Positions 5,513 to 5,546 of a stretch of 5,546 nt of DNA are shown here, piece by piece. The stretch spans positions 1 through 5,546 of the forward strand of contig CAOQYN010000036.1 in the NCBI GenBank assembly GCA_948514425.1, written 5' to 3'. This stretch comes from an uncultured Candidatus Saccharibacteria bacterium. GTDB taxonomy: Bacteria; Patescibacteriota; Saccharimonadia; Saccharimonadales; Saccharimonadaceae. The notes under the pieces were generated by a model that saw only the letters and a program-made list of their open reading frames with translations, made no database searches and had not been told where the DNA came from. Made by a program: the position numbers and the translations under genes. Each line of letters opens with the position of its first letter. Position 1 is the stretch's first letter.

Positions 5513-5523
5513 TACCTAGGTAG
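5512..5523. other. 12-bp perfect palindrome at the cassette end
   Basis: CTACCTAGGTAG is fully self-complementary and begins at the last base of the conserved 3' block. It could be chance, a protein-binding site or a recombination hot spot. Nothing comparable follows the left cassette. Confidence -1.
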
Positions 5524-5546
5524 TGTTTGATGGAGGAAAGAGCATA

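Larger units (their letters stand above)
5312..5530 (+). pseudogene. Start-less FISUMP-like module fragment (candidate silent cassette, right)
   Basis: The open frame follows an in-frame TAA (5309-5311) and ends at TGA (5528-5530). No usable start codon precedes the module; the first TTG lies in its middle. The core (5324-5512) starts LAFVRSG and ends GFPLRCL. It contains YSWSR and YPSNYGNR, which match the W, PSN and R..G..RC pattern of FISUMP modules better than the left copy does. It is exactly 63 codons, like the left core, and aligns to it without gaps. Twenty-six of 63 residues are identical, 12 of them in the conserved edges. Five residues follow the core before the stop, so this looks like a true C-terminal end. 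It may be decayed surface-protein sequence or a recombination donor. Lack of a start is seen directly; function is inferred. Confidence -1.

Noticed and set aside
1..5530. Diversity-generating retroelement template and variable repeats
   Set aside because: The C-rich 3' edge and variable interior recall such elements, and they are common in CPR. But there is no reverse transcriptase, the two interiors differ by many changes not obviously confined to adenine sites, and neither copy is in an expressed gene. It cannot be excluded if a reverse transcriptase lies nearby.
5312..5530. UGA recoded as glycine, as in Gracilibacteria or Absconditabacteria
   Set aside because: The three complete genes with long frames end in TAA and contain no internal TGA, and the module ends naturally at TGA shortly after the RC motif.
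1..5546. Insertion sequence or transposon ends
   Set aside because: The inverted blocks at the two edges encode part of a protein module, and no transposase or target duplication is present.
5530..5546. ATG at 5530 as the start of a new gene
   Set aside because: Only five codons remain before the window ends and there is no ribosome binding site at suitable spacing.

Overview
The window looks like chromosomal DNA from a small-genome bacterium of the Candidate Phyla Radiation, most probably Candidatus Saccharibacteria (TM7). The assignment is an inference. It rests on the FISUMP-like (Fibrobacter succinogenes major paralogous domain-like) modules at both edges, on the two-gene unit of a three-helix membrane protein followed by a processive family 2 glycosyltransferase, and on one apparently leaderless gene. 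The genetic code appears standard. A choloylglycine hydrolase gene points to a host-associated, possibly gut, habitat.

Layout. At 1-270 (minus strand) lies a start-less FISUMP-like coding fragment, bounded by two identical 44-bp direct repeats 208 bp apart. At 319-1329 (minus) is an intact choloylglycine (bile salt) hydrolase with its own extended -10 promoter. At 1392-3056 (minus) is a two-domain protein joining a nucleoside 2-deoxyribosyltransferase-like domain to an HD-domain dNTPase-like phosphohydrolase. The 140-bp interval 3057-3196 holds two divergent promoters that share a TTGCTA -35 element, plus a 9-bp inverted repeat around one of them. At 3197-5267 (plus) is a two-gene operon: a small membrane protein that starts where its mRNA should start, then a membrane-embedded QxxRW glycosyltransferase. 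At 5268-5322 are an inverted repeat, three copies of AATGTAA and a promoter-like sequence. At 5312-5530 (plus) is a second start-less FISUMP-like fragment.

The most interesting signal is the pair of edge fragments. Both lack a start codon. Both have a 63-codon core of exactly the same length. They share a 22-bp exact match at the 5' end and a 16-bp exact match at the 3' end, while the interior is highly divergent (14 of 51 residues identical, mostly at positions expected to define the fold). The left one sits in what looks like a head-to-tail array whose 208-bp period breaks the reading frame. This resembles silent donor cassettes for gene conversion of a surface protein (as in pilS or vls systems) more than ordinary pseudogenes. 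No expressed recipient gene, recombinase or reverse transcriptase is visible here, so the function is a hypothesis.

The four intact genes do not form one pathway. The glycosyltransferase pair probably makes or exports a surface polysaccharide, the HD fusion probably acts in deoxynucleotide salvage or turnover, and the hydrolase probably deconjugates bile salts or related N-acyl amides.
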